Part shown: piece by piece, positions 48,946 to 61,139 of the stretch
Position numbering within the stretch: the first letter of the stretch is position 1
How the letters are laid out: each line of letters begins with the position of its first letter
NCBI GenBank assembly: GCA_016617855.1
Contig: JAECUM010093709.1
Span: 1 to 64,000 of the forward strand
Direction: 5' to 3'
From: Megalonaias nervosa
Lineage: Eukaryota; Mollusca; Bivalvia; Unionida; Unionidae
Length of the DNA stretch: 64,000 nucleotides
Notes under the pieces: generated by a model
Seen by the model: only the letters and a program-made list of their open reading frames with translations
What the model was told of the DNA's origin: nothing
Database searches by the model: none
Translations under genes and position numbers: made by a program

Positions 48946-51070
48946 TCTTACTCTTTTAGGTTTAAGGAACCTTGGATATTCCAAATCTAAATCATCCGGA
49001 TACAGCTTATAATCTGTTAGACATGCAGCCTCTAAGCACATGAATTCTCTCTTCAACAATTATATAATAATCACAGTTATTAACAATTGTAAAATTCTCT
49101 AAAGGACGTGGCCTGTTATAAAAGTCGGCTTGCCCTAGGTAAGCTGACCTGAACTTTAAATTGAATTTCCCTTCAAAAAGTTGAGCTTGCCCCAAATATA
49201 ATATCCTAACATAAACACAAAATGGAAAAATACGGAATATTTATTAGGGAAATAATGTTATATATATTAAATCTTCTGTTGCCTTTGCATCTTCATCTCT
49301 GTTGGCACTTTAAAACCATATGCATGTAAGTAAAGTTTTCAAAAAATATGTCTGTAATTATAGACTGGTAACAGATGTGTCAAATAGAACGAGATTTCAT
49401 ATATAGTTGGAAATGCAAACGTTGACATTTTCATGTGTATAGACAAATAAAGGCATAGGTAGATAGAGGATTTTTTCACGACTGTTTGTAATGATTTATG
49501 GTTTGACTCGAACCTCAAAAATGTATTCACAACTATAGGATTTGTGAGCATTTATTTAAAATTGTCATCGCGTCACCTTCAAATCGGCGATATTCATCAA
49601 ACTATTTAAGAACCCAACTTTTGAGAATGCTTTGCGACTTTTAGTTGTGTCCATTTAATTCTTTGCCAAGCAGTATTTATCGAGTATCTTTAATTATGAT
49701 GCTACGTTTTCTTAGCATCACGCTTTGAACAAATACCTCCTAGTAGACACTCCTTAGAGACGACTGACTTTTATTTCCCAACACACGCCTGACGAAGAAT
49801 TTTTCAAGTTGTATTTTAGAAATTAACACATTCTTGTCATCGGATTGGTCACGTTCATCAAAATAATCTTTAGAGTTTATATAAAGGTATCCTTTTCCAG
49901 CTTCTTTCAGTAGTCTGCAAATAATTTTAAATGTCACCTCCAAGGATAGTTGGCAGAAGTAAATGTCATCTTCCTACCCTATCACAGGTTTGGTGAAAGG
50001 AAGTCATTTGCTCGAGCTGAAATACTCCAGCCTCAGTTGCCTCTTTTAGTCCATATTTGTTAGCAACTTTTAGATGGAGGAAGATTTCCGGGTACATTAT
50101 GTCTTTAATGGTTTTCAACTGGATGAAAATTTTTACAATATACTACACTTGCTTTGTAATAATCCTTTCATATTCAAATCTATGCGCAACGGTGGCGACT
50201 GGTTCCAGATTTGTTTCTAAATAATAAACAAAAATATTCAGAATAATGTCAGTATCAAATTAATATTACTTTCCAAACGTTAGGACATATTTTTCTTATT
50301 TTCATTAAAGGATTATCAAAAGTATATTTATTTTATTTTCAGTGTCAGGATTCCAACACTTTTTCTGTCTCTCTATATTTCATTATCTTTTGCTTTCTTT
50401 CTCTCTCTCTCTCTTTCTTTCTTTCATTATTTCTTTTCATTGTACTTTTTCTTTCTTTCCTTTTTCTTTATTTCTTTCTTTTCTTCTTTCTTTCTTACAT
50501 TCATTCATTCATTCATTCATTCATTCATTCATTCTTTCTTTCTTTCTCTCTTTCTTTCTTCCTTTCTTTCTTTCTTTCTTTCTTTCTTTCTCTCTTTCTT
50601 TCTTTCTTTCTTTCTCACTCGACATTTATTATATAAGTAAGTAAATTAGTCATAACTTGTTCCCAGCATCCCAGCTGGAATCAAACCCTCTTTTAGTGTC
50701 ACCTATCAACTGGCTCTTTTGCTCTTGCATCCTAAACCAGTCAGTCCACAGTTATCACTCATCCCCCACCCCACCCCCAAAAAGGATATTTTGTTCAATG
50801 TATATAATTAATAGAAATTGAGAAATAAAACATCCCAATCTAAATTTGTAATTTGTCTATTGCTTAAATATAATATCGGGACAACCCCTGCATGCCTACT
50901 ATATTGCATGACCTAAAGCTTTTATACAAATGCCCTGGCGTCATTGTCTAACTGTTCTTATCTTTGTGAAACTGTGTTTCTTAACATTAAGATCAAAACA
51001 ATTGCAATAAATAATACATAATTTTTAAAGTTAAATAGTAAATACAAACTGCATCAATTGAAATTTATTT
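48946..51070 (+). repeat. Tandem unit F, right part
   Basis: Matches 35,455-37,545 of unit E in direct orientation, including the segment starting tctaaatcatcc, the TTTC-rich tract and the end actgcatcaatt...atttattt. It completes unit F after the 7.4-kb interruption. Confidence 0.85.
50390..50617. repeat. Pyrimidine microsatellite with (TTTC)n and (TTCA)n
   Basis: Alternating CT, TTTC and a run of about nine TTCA units (about 50,497-50,533). The long Ser/Phe/Leu frames are artefacts. Confidence 0.97.
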
Positions 51071-52803
51071 AAACATGAGTATATACAAAATACCACAAGA
51101 ACCGGTATGGTGGTTGAAAACAAAGAATGCGTTAATACAAATATACCCAAACCATTACTAAAGTTTGATGTCAATCAATACCTGGATCAGTACGACAGTA
51201 AACTTGTATTGATCAGTCAGGATCACTCTGGACTATGAATATAAGTATGGCGTTCAATGGCAGAAGAATCAAATTTAAGTCCAATCGCTTCCAATCGTAT
51301 ATACTTCCCTCTAATGCAATAAATCTCTTTTTGTAATTTACCTAAGAAACGAATTCCGATTAAATGCAAGAAGACAATGAAGCGACAGCCATCGAATGCC
51401 AAACAAGTGCACTCTTAACTGCGCATGCGGTCAGGTGCATCCAAGGTACCTGCCTCCAGGGACAGGATCAAGAACTTGCAATAAACCCTGAATATTTCTT
51501 TCTTGAATATATGGCGGATACAAAAGAACTAGATTTCATATTTTTGCAATAATATCAATGCACAAACATAAATTCATAGTAGGAGTAAACAAATAAAAAA
51601 GATAAAAAGACAAAACACAACAATATAAGATAATGACTTTCTAAAAAACGCACATACTTTTAACATGAAAGTTAACAAAAAGCTGATTATTCTGTCAAAA
51701 TACACAGGCAAATCACCAAGACATTTACTGTCAAAGACATTTAACTTGATTAGAATATGAATGAAATATGCACTTAAGAATAAAATGTATTTGGACAGTG
51801 TTAGATTTATTTTCAGATATATTCGGGCTGTAAAGCATAATCGAGAAGCGTCATAAGCGTCATATGCGTTTAAGACTATGTCCAAGAATAAAAGCATGGA
51901 AACGTACAACTTTACGAAACAAGAAATGCTTAAAGGCCTTTTGGGGAAAAAACAATTATGACATTAATTTTGAAGCAGATTCTAAGGAACATAACAGTTT
52001 TCCCCAAAAGAACTATCGCCAAAATAGATCACTTATATGGATCAAGAGATTTTTTGTTTCGTATTAGGAAAGGGTTTGACCAGAGATGGAAAATGTAAAA
52101 ACACAAGATATATCAAGTGATCTGATCTGTTCAAATCAGACTATGCAAAAAGAGAAGAAATGCAGTACTTGTAGCGGATACATTGTTGCTATGTATCGAA
52201 CAAGATAATTGTAAATGATAGTACGGTTTTTAATAAGGCAAAAAACAAAAACTAAGCAAACTTGGGAAATATCTGGGTGAAGTGAAAGGGTATGATGGCA
52301 TTTCTTACAATAGGGAGCCTGATGAATATTCTGGGTCATAATAATAAGTAAGAAAGTGGAAGTATATTCCTAACGGCATATTTCACTACATCAGTAAAAT
52401 TATCAAATTGTTTTGCATTTTCAGCTTAAAGCTGTTCGCAGAAACTAATGATGCACAAGAAAACGAAACACACGAGCTCCAATATTTAACGCTATTATTT
52501 GTCTTTTATGTAAATTAAATGACTTGGTTATACACTGTAGATCTAGTATCAAACACGTTTAGTTCAAAATCACACAGGATACGTTTACTTGCATACACTC
52601 AGAAAATATTCATTCCTGCATCTTGGCAACTCCGTTACATACAGTATACTTTTAATAACATTTAGACCAAAAATTATGTAAGCTAATTTCAAGCCCGATG
52701 ACCATTGAATGTGATTTATTGCACTAAAATTAATATTTTGGAAAATATCTTCGTAACCTAGAATTACACATCTGGATAAGGGAAATATCTATCTATCTAT
52801 CTA

Positions 52804-52879
<76 letters not shown>

Positions 52880-53290
52880 TGTAAAGAAAAAAGACATTGA
52901 GTCAGAACAAAATTCCATTGAAACCTATATAAAATCATGACGCATATAGTGACAAAATTGTTAAGTTGATTTCCCACATTTTTGTCCTTAAACATTTTCT
53001 CTGACCGTTCATTAAGTTGTTTCAGAACGAACTAATTCCGGGTATAAAAGATTTGAATGTCTGGAGTTCTATTAGACAAGAAGCTCAAGAAAACCAACTA
53101 ATCATCCAACAAAAAATAATACCCCACAAAATAGATTAAACCCATTTTTCTAAAAGGTATACCTGCTAGAATTCTTTACGACCATAACCAATCTACGTTA
53201 AATTAGACGATGACTGTTGGAAGTGCAATGAAAGTATACAGGCAGCACAAAACTTAGCTCATCACCCGACCAAGATAATTTGGATGGATA
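51071..53290. other. Non-coding stretch between units F and C
   Basis: No gene recognised. A 111-codon minus-strand frame (51,574-51,909) is a Leu/Phe/Ile-rich product of AT-rich DNA and shows no motif. A TA microsatellite near 52,800 is listed separately. Confidence 0.5.
52785..52876. repeat. (CTAT)n(TA)n microsatellite
   Basis: About five CTAT units followed by about 35 TA units. Confidence 0.98.
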
Positions 53291-54729
53291 TTCTGGCTGC
53301 TTTGTTGATAGATCTTTGTGTTGCTCTGTTAATCAAGCGTGTTGATACTTTTAAGCTAAATTTGTCCGAAACAGACTGTATTTGTCCTTTCATCTGATTA
53401 CGAGTTGTCATAATTCGCGTCTCAAAATATCACCTATTGAAATCCTCTTCAGTTTAAATGACCACCTTGGCGACGAGTACCTCAAATCAAAACCAGTTAA
53501 CTTTAGCTTATAAGGGATGTTCAGCAAAATCGGTAATTTGATTTCCAATTTCTTTCAAGTAGCTTTTTTTTAAGCTGAAAGGACGATGATACAAGTTTTG
53601 TGATCGTACATTTGAACTTTTTATATGCGTGTATTACGTATTTGCTCAAACATGGTGCTATATTGTCGACGACTACTCATCCCCATCTTGTTTTCAAATG
53701 CTGCATGATGTTCTATGCACTATGCAATTTATGCAACAGGTAAGCTTTATCAATAGCATTGACCAGAGTCTTTTCCTCAAAGCGTGTTTTGACCTTCATG
53801 GTAAAATTAACTGGAATATTTCAGATGGGTACTTTCTTCACCATGGCAATCTATTCTAGTGGATCCCCTGTCTGAAACCCTTCCCGGGAAATGGTACAGA
53901 TAATTTACCTTTTCCGCAAACGTTCCTGCCTTTAATACGTAACATGCATTCATTATGATATGCATTTATCTTAGCTAAGTAATAATTCAGTTATTTCGAT
54001 CACATGTAAAAATGCAATGCTTATTTTATGTTTCTTCCTTTTCGAAGGCCAATAAAATCATATTTAGACAATACAGTTTACTTTCTTACACATACACTTC
54101 TATAGTAAATCATTTCCCTATTTTTCATATAATTAAAATTTCTTTGAAACTTCATTCGAATGCAAAAATAAACTTAATTGCATAGTTATTACTCTGGAGT
54201 GTTTCGTTCACCGACCTGAATAGGGTAGATAAGTGTGTTTCAGTTCTCTCGAAATTAACAAAGAATACTAATTTCAATATATTGTCATGTTTCTTTGGGG
54301 GGGGGGGGATTAGGTAGACAAGCCCTAAATTAACATCTTGGCAATTCGGTTATTTCACCGACTGGATGCATATTTCAGTCCACTGTAAACCACCCATTTC
54401 TAAGGGGTTCTTACATGTTTGAGTCTCCTGCAATCGTGGTATTTCATTAGCCTGTTTGCTTATTTGTGTCCTCTATAATGCAACTATATCTAGTATTGTA
54501 ATATTACGTTCTCCGAAAATGTATAATTTGCAGATTGAGAACATACTTGTATCCTCTGTTATCAGGTTTATTATTATCATGTTGTTTATTCGTACTGGTT
54601 ATATGGATCAGATAAGACGTCTTATACTGAAACAAATTATATTCTAGCTTGCAAACAACTAGGAATACAACATAGTCCAATTTAAGTGTACATGAAAAAG
54701 AAATATTTCCAAGGCAGTTATTGTCTCAC

Positions 54730-54777
54730 CTCTCTCATCCACACACATGCAATAACCTGGAGCTGGCAGTGATTTGA
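54730..54777 (-). other. Candidate mini-exon, copy C
   Basis: Minus strand: TAGTGTACAG acceptor-like, 48 nt, then GTGAGA donor-like. Translation KSLPAPGYCMCVDER, phase 1 at both ends. It has the same layout as copies A, B and D. Confidence 0.35.
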
Positions 54778-56722
54778 CTGTACACTAGTATGCTGTATTC
54801 AAATGCTACATGTATAATCTTGATTGATTTCATGTATTTAAATTTACTGGCAGTAGGTCGGGGGTGGGAGGTTTACATTAATTTCAACGCAGGCCTTTTA
54901 TTTATCTCTAACTAATAGCATTATATAGAGATTATGAAAATTCCATAAGTTGAATTTGATTAAAAAAGGGGTACAAGCTTTTGGCGTCACTGCCTAACTG
55001 CTTGCCTTTTCAATAGATTGGCGAAGGATTAGAGTACTTTCCAAGTACTGTGAGCTGATAAGAGTGGAAGGGAAAAAAAAACTTTGGGCGATAGGTTTTA
55101 CACCTGTCCATATGTTTATCATTGTCTGTCAGTATGGGTACCAATAAACTCTTAATGTTAAAAACGTCGAGAACTTTCAACATACAGCTTTGTTTATCCA
55201 TATATTCGACATACACTGTCCAACTTGAACATTTCTACATGTTCACTAGCACCGAGGCCTTGGCGGTCAATGTACATAGGGCTTGTGAATATAGTGAAGT
55301 GTGTATCCAAGATAACATTGAGATTTCTGTCCTGATGAACTATACGATTTGGCGTCACCAGATAATAACTTGATGCCATTAAAAACATAGTATTGCTCTT
55401 CACAAGCTAGGTTTCAAGTTCAGACATTGACATTGGTGACGACGAGGACGACGAGGACGGTGATGATCTCCACTACTACTTCTACTGCTAGTACAATTAC
55501 AATAATACAGCTAGTTAGTACTTCCCTGAAGTGTGATTGGACTAAGAGTGAGAAATGCATGACTCACATTGTTTCTCAGGCAAGCTGTTTCTTTGGTCAG
55601 TTATAAAGAGGTGCAGTAAAGACAGCATGATAAATCATCGCATAATGCTGCGATAGTTGTACACATTACCAATGTTTCATTTTCAATAATAATTTAGAAA
55701 ACTGATTGCAATATAAAATAAATGATATAAAATAATAATAAGAGTAATATACATCTGCAATCGGTTATTGTCTTAATCCTTTAAATTGAATCATATTATA
55801 TGCTTCCACCTGTAATCAGCTTCATACCACTCAAGGTCAAGCATTCACATGGGACACAAAATATGCGAAGACATAAGAATGGTCGTACCATGTGCTACAA
55901 GCAAAATTATTTAGAAATTAGATGATAATAATGATGATTATGATGATGACGATGATGATGACACAGTTGATGTTGATAATGACGATGATAAATCTTATTA
56001 TAATTAAAATGACATTGATTAACATGCACCTTTAATATCCAAAACCCGACACCTACTGTAGAACTTGAATGTTTTTCGTACACGGAAGTGTTGCCAGCTA
56101 ATCTATATACGGCTCGCGAATATAATTTAGTGTAATATATGAGCCCTTGGTATGCGATGACTGTCAGTCTTGGTGAACTATACGTTCTGGATAAACAAAA
56201 AGATGAAGTTGTTCCTTACATAAGAGAATTTTGTTTTTGAACAGATATATTTCAAGTCTTTCCTTATGCTTAGTCTGAAGCCTCTGTGATTAGCTCACCG
56301 TCTATCCATCGACTCGGGTTGCTTCCGGTGCTGACGCCTGCATGTCCCAATTGTCGGCTTCATCTCTATGCAATGTGTAGCCTCACTAGGAACCAATACC
56401 AAAACGCTGGGAACTGAAAACAAGGCACGCACAAGTGTGTGTTGGGGGGGGGTGTAGTCTGCGTTGCTAACTAAATAAATTAGACTAATAATAGAAATGC
56501 AAAATGATTAAATCCAGGAAGAATTTGTTCTAGATTAACGCCCTTTGCGATCATGCACTTTTTGACGTTATATTCTAAGTCAAAATGTGCAGAAAACTTT
56601 CTCAAGGGATGAAATCGAAAAGCCTCTGCGTGGTGTAAACAAACACTAAGCGAGCGCCATTCCCTACCAACACCAGATCCCAATCCCCGAATCCCCCTCC
56701 CCTCGCCCGACTGATATATGCA

Positions 56723-56726
<4 letters not shown>

Positions 56727-56762
<36 letters not shown>
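56727..56762. repeat. (CT)n microsatellite
   Basis: About 18 CT units in copy C at a place where copy A (about 15,640) has none. Confidence 0.97.
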
Positions 56763-56765
<3 letters not shown>

Positions 56766-58684
56766 GTAAAATCATTGATTTTATTTTGCACTGATTATAT
56801 TTTCAAAACATATTTAACACGGAAGGAAAAATATCGCTGAAATTGTGGCATGAATGAACATGTTCGAAGTGATAATATCGATGTGTAATAAGTAAGTGAG
56901 TCAAAAAAAAAAAAATACATAGTTTCGGTGTTGCCCTGAAATAACATCTTTCTGACATCTTCGTCGTGTCTGCAGATTTATTGAAATCTCATTTTAGCGG
57001 TAAGAAGATATTAACAGTTTTCTTACGGGTCTATCTTTTTCGTCAATTGCTTCATTTTTTTTTTTTTTATCCGAGTAACAATTTTAAACTGAGCTCGATT
57101 TGGGTGTCCCAATTTGTAAAAAGTGGAAACGTTGCTTAGTATCCCTCGTATTCCAAAAGTAAAATACATGATACAATATATCTAATGTATACACGTCATA
57201 TTCATCAATGTTCAGCTCAGGTTTGCTGAGTCATATAATCCACATTTACCACGCAATCGTCAAAACTGTTAAATGTGACTTTTTTTATCTGAAATAAGAA
57301 AATGCCATTTTAGAAGTATTACGAAAATGTGAACCGCTACTTCTCTTAAAGGTCATCCAAATAAATAGTAGTTCATTTGTCTGAAATCTATTTATGTGGA
57401 GATTGATGGATAGCCTAGCAGGTTGAAAGTTTTTTTGTGTGCACCCGAAGGGACTTTTGAGAGTTTTGTGTGCTTATGTGATTTAATCTTGTAAATGAAT
57501 GTAATCATCCATTATTGAATACATGAATTCGTATGCTTGTTCCGTTACTCAGTTCCATTGTCTCTGTGTTAGTTCATTAACCAATGCAGACCTCTCAAAC
57601 ATTTATATTAACTTAAAGAGTGCCTGGCTAAATCAAAAACCTAATTAGATAATTGTCGTCAATACAAGTTACAATTAGTCAACATAAAAATAAATCGTTA
57701 GCAAATAGTAATACACAAGATAACAAAAAGGATAGATTTTTTCTCTGTAGATCCAACAATCTTCTACATTTGTTGTTGTGATGGACTGATGGTATTAGCT
57801 GGGTCAATTCCGTGCGATGTTCATGTGACTGGAGGCACTCTCACTGGTGCAAGCACGTATCGTTATGTTCTGTCACATTGATAGTTTGGGCTCAAAGAGA
57901 GGACAAACATGAAATTCTTTTTAACTAAAACACTCATAAAATCCCATGATTATTTGTTATTGTTTGTTATGGAATATCAAATTTATTTCGTTGTGTAGTA
58001 CAGTAAAGTATCCTTTCGAATGTACTTTGTGTTGGAAACGTCTAAATCGCAGTGCAATTATGCGCTATGGACCAGTCATCGGAACGCAAGTAATTCTGAT
58101 TAGAAGAAATAATTAAGAAATGACATTTTCAGGATATTCAAGAAGTGAAAAGGATATTATATTTATAGCAATTGTTATTACTAGGTGACATCTTTTATGC
58201 CCTATGACATGCATGCTGTTTATTGAAGGAACCCCAGCTACTTACATGATTTGCATTACTTTTACCTAAATGAAAGCTATTCTCAAAATTTCAAACAGGG
58301 AACATTGCAAATCAGCTGGTTTGTGACAGCCCACTTCGGCAACGGGCAAAAAGCCTTCATGGTCGTCTTGGTATATTTGCTATGAGACTTGCTTTTATGC
58401 CCAAACTCGGTTTGGTCTGTTGCATTTTGTGTTCGAATTTAGTGCTTGGACCGACTTGTAAAATTGAATTTCTCTGATGGAAACGGGATAGCACTTGGCC
58501 TTAAGATGCCTCTCAATCATATTTCTACACACGCCACAGACCACGGATACTAGTTTCAAACGTTCCGTTTGAGAAGAGTTACGATTTTTTCTCTTAAATA
58601 AGCGTTTAAGTGACTAAAATTGTATTTCAATAATGTATGTATCAAATTTGTTGTAGGCATAACGGACATGACATTCAGTAATTA

Positions 58685-60465
58685 GCGTGGTTGAAAGCTT
58701 CATATGTGGCTCAATAAAAGCATTAACATCTTTTATAACCTTTACTTTCAAATGGACCAAACAGGTTGATTTTTGTTTATCAACAGACAAAAGCTCGAGT
58801 GTCTGTTACATTTTAGTACATTACTTATTTAGAATTAAAAGTATTTCCTAACACACTATACTATTTATAAACACACATTTCGCACAGTATGCGACACTGC
58901 GGTATGAATAATTACTGTACGATTCTGACAATGTAAAATTAGTTGAAAAAATGGGCATATTTTAAGATGTGATTACAAAGCAAATTATATTTCCTTTTTA
59001 AACAAAATAAGAGTTCAATTTTTAATTAGTCATCAATGAGTAGTTTCAGTGTAATATATTAAAATGAAAAAAGTTTTAAAATACTGATCTTCTGAAAAAA
59101 CAATTGATGTTTTATTCTATTGTTCCTGCTGTTCACAATTCTCCTTCTTACATATCTTCAATTTCTGTTAAAGAATGTTTCTTTGTAGATTGAATATAAG
59201 TCTTAACTTGTTTAAATAATTAGTTTTCACTGCTTTTGACCCCAACTTGTGGGTCTCGTCATTTCAATATTTTCCTTCCAACCACAACTAGAACGATTAA
59301 AAACAATCATGAACACCGTCATCGATGTCTTTGTTTTTGTTGTCATTGTTGCTATTTTGTGTATTAATATTTTAATTGTTCAGTACGTAATACTTGTAGC
59401 TTATACAAGAACCAGTTTACCTTTTCAATGCAAAGTACTGATTTATGTGTGTGTGTGTGTGTGTGATTTATATTTTTAACGTACCTTTAACAATTCTTCA
59501 GTCATATCGCTACAATGTCTGCAGTGTGACAGTTTATAGTGATGTTTATCACTGGGGCATCATGCCGCAGACATGTGGCATGGTGTCCCACCCAGTCACA
59601 TTATCCTGACACCAGGCCGACCTATCCTAACACTAACCTCTTAATGCTGAGCGCCAAGCGAGGCAGCTGTTAGTACCATTTTTTAAAGTGTTTGGTATGA
59701 CTAGGCCGGGGATCGAACCCATGACCTCCCGCATCTGCGGCGGAGGCTCTAACCACGAGGCCACCGCAGCGGTCTTGATTGTTATTGATAAGATTGATAA
59801 GATTTCCGTCTTTTGTTTACTGACATACCAAACGTTCATTGGCTTATTGTAAACATAGAACTGTCTATGGGTTTTCCAAAACTGTTTTGCTCGAATTATC
59901 TGATTATTGAAAAAAAAAAAAAAATAAAAACACAGACTATTATATTCAAGTTTTCTTTTAACAAAGCAGACAGTCGGAATAACGTGATATTTTGCAATGC
60001 TTATTGTGTAAGATGAAGCAAATAGCAAATTGAAAAGACACTCCATGACGAGTCTTCAATCCATGAAATACTGTCTTCATTATTTCAAAACCAATATATA
60101 ACAAATTTGCCAATGCGGTAGTTAATCCAATTCAGGTCTGTCTGCATTTCTCCAACACGAACGGTTCTCAAACTTAAAATCCGATTTGAAGGACACAAGC
60201 AACAATTTTTGACAAAAATGCCAAGTTACAAATCACAGGATGAATGCGTTGAAAATTGTATCTTGTTATGATTGCTTTCAACGGCAAATTTAACAATAAA
60301 TAATATCTCTATCCAAACATCACGGAAACCAAGATCCAAAAGTAATCTTGCCAAATATATTTCAAATGTGTCAAATGTTTCACGAAATTCAGAAAGCGTG
60401 TCCTTCTTTTTTTCTCGTCTTCGTTCTCAAGTAGATAGTTTAGCCTAAGGTCAATATTGAATTAT
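58685..60465. other. 1.8-kb insertion in copy C carrying a SINE
   Basis: Homology to copy A stops after gacattcagtaatt (58,682; A 17,980) and resumes at tctttaggagctag (60,468; A at 17,990). The interval holds AT-rich sequence, a short TG run (59,447-59,463), a plus-strand 76-codon frame (59,249-59,479) without motif, and the SINE at about 59,510-59,775. No terminal repeats of the whole interval were seen. Confidence 0.6.
59510..59775 (-). mobile_element. tRNA-derived SINE, second family
   Basis: On the minus strand from about 59,775: an A-box-like sequence (TGGCCTCGTGGTTAGAGCC, 59,745-59,763) and a B box (GGTTCGATCCC within 59,708-59,720), with the usual tRNA spacing. The body includes CTTGGCGCTCAGCATTAAG, of a kind common in molluscan SINEs, and a more distal part near 59,540-59,580 with a GCCGCAGACATGTGGCATGG palindromic stretch. 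It differs from the SINE at 44,606. I could not define its 3' end or a target-site duplication with confidence. The 137-codon minus-strand frame 59,633-60,046 runs through it and is a shadow. Confidence 0.8.
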
Positions 60466-61139
60466 CTTTAGGAGCTAGTTAGCGTTGCTCAGATTTGAGC
60501 TTGTAGTTTAATTATAGGAAATCAACCTCTTCCTCGTGTTTTCGATTAACATGACAATGTTAGAGGCTATCCTCACACTTTCTCAATCTTACCAGAACAT
60601 CTATCTCTAAATGAATGTTGGTGGTCACGTTAGTCGTTTGAAAGTTCCTCCTTACGAGGTTGGATCACTTTGAAAAATCAATCTGATTTTCCCTCTTCAT
60701 CTAGTCCGTATACCTTTAATTTCCCACATAAAATGGACCATATATTAAGCAGGACTTCCCGAATCTGGTTATTTGCCTATTCGTATTTATCTCAGATTCT
60801 CTCATTTTATCAAATTCAAACCTGAATTTCATGACAGTTTCTTTGTCTCATGCAGCTTATCTGTGTAGACGCCTCAAGACACATTGCGCCTTGCGCATTT
60901 GCACAATTACATAGGAAATAGACTGGTGCTCGCGTGCTTCGGTATCGCGCTCGCACTATTATATTACGAGTCAGATGCGTTGCAGTCTGAACTGTTGCGT
61001 TTACCTTTCGATATTTATAGATTCCTTACGTTCCATATTCGTTTGAGATAATGCACATTTTTGGCACACTTTCCATTTAAGATCCAGCATCCTATAGCTC
61101 CTCTTATCTGAATTATGAAATAAATTATTGTTTTCCATT

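Larger units (their letters stand above)
53290..60790 (+). repeat. Large duplicated unit, copy C
   Basis: Matches copy A in order from about 53,400 (ttgtc...catctgattac; A at 12,260) to 60,770 (aatctggttatttgcct; A at 18,330). It is interrupted by about 1.8 kb (58,685-60,465) that A lacks. It also has (CT)n at 56,727-56,762 where A has none, and about 0.4 kb of extra sequence near 57,030-57,390. C shares the GAT-rich stretch (55,919-55,990) and the G run (54,297-54,308) with A. No long open frame is preserved between A and C. Confidence 0.8.

Noticed and set aside
59633..60046. 137-codon minus-strand ORF
   Set aside because: It runs through the tRNA head of a SINE and an A-rich run; no motif.
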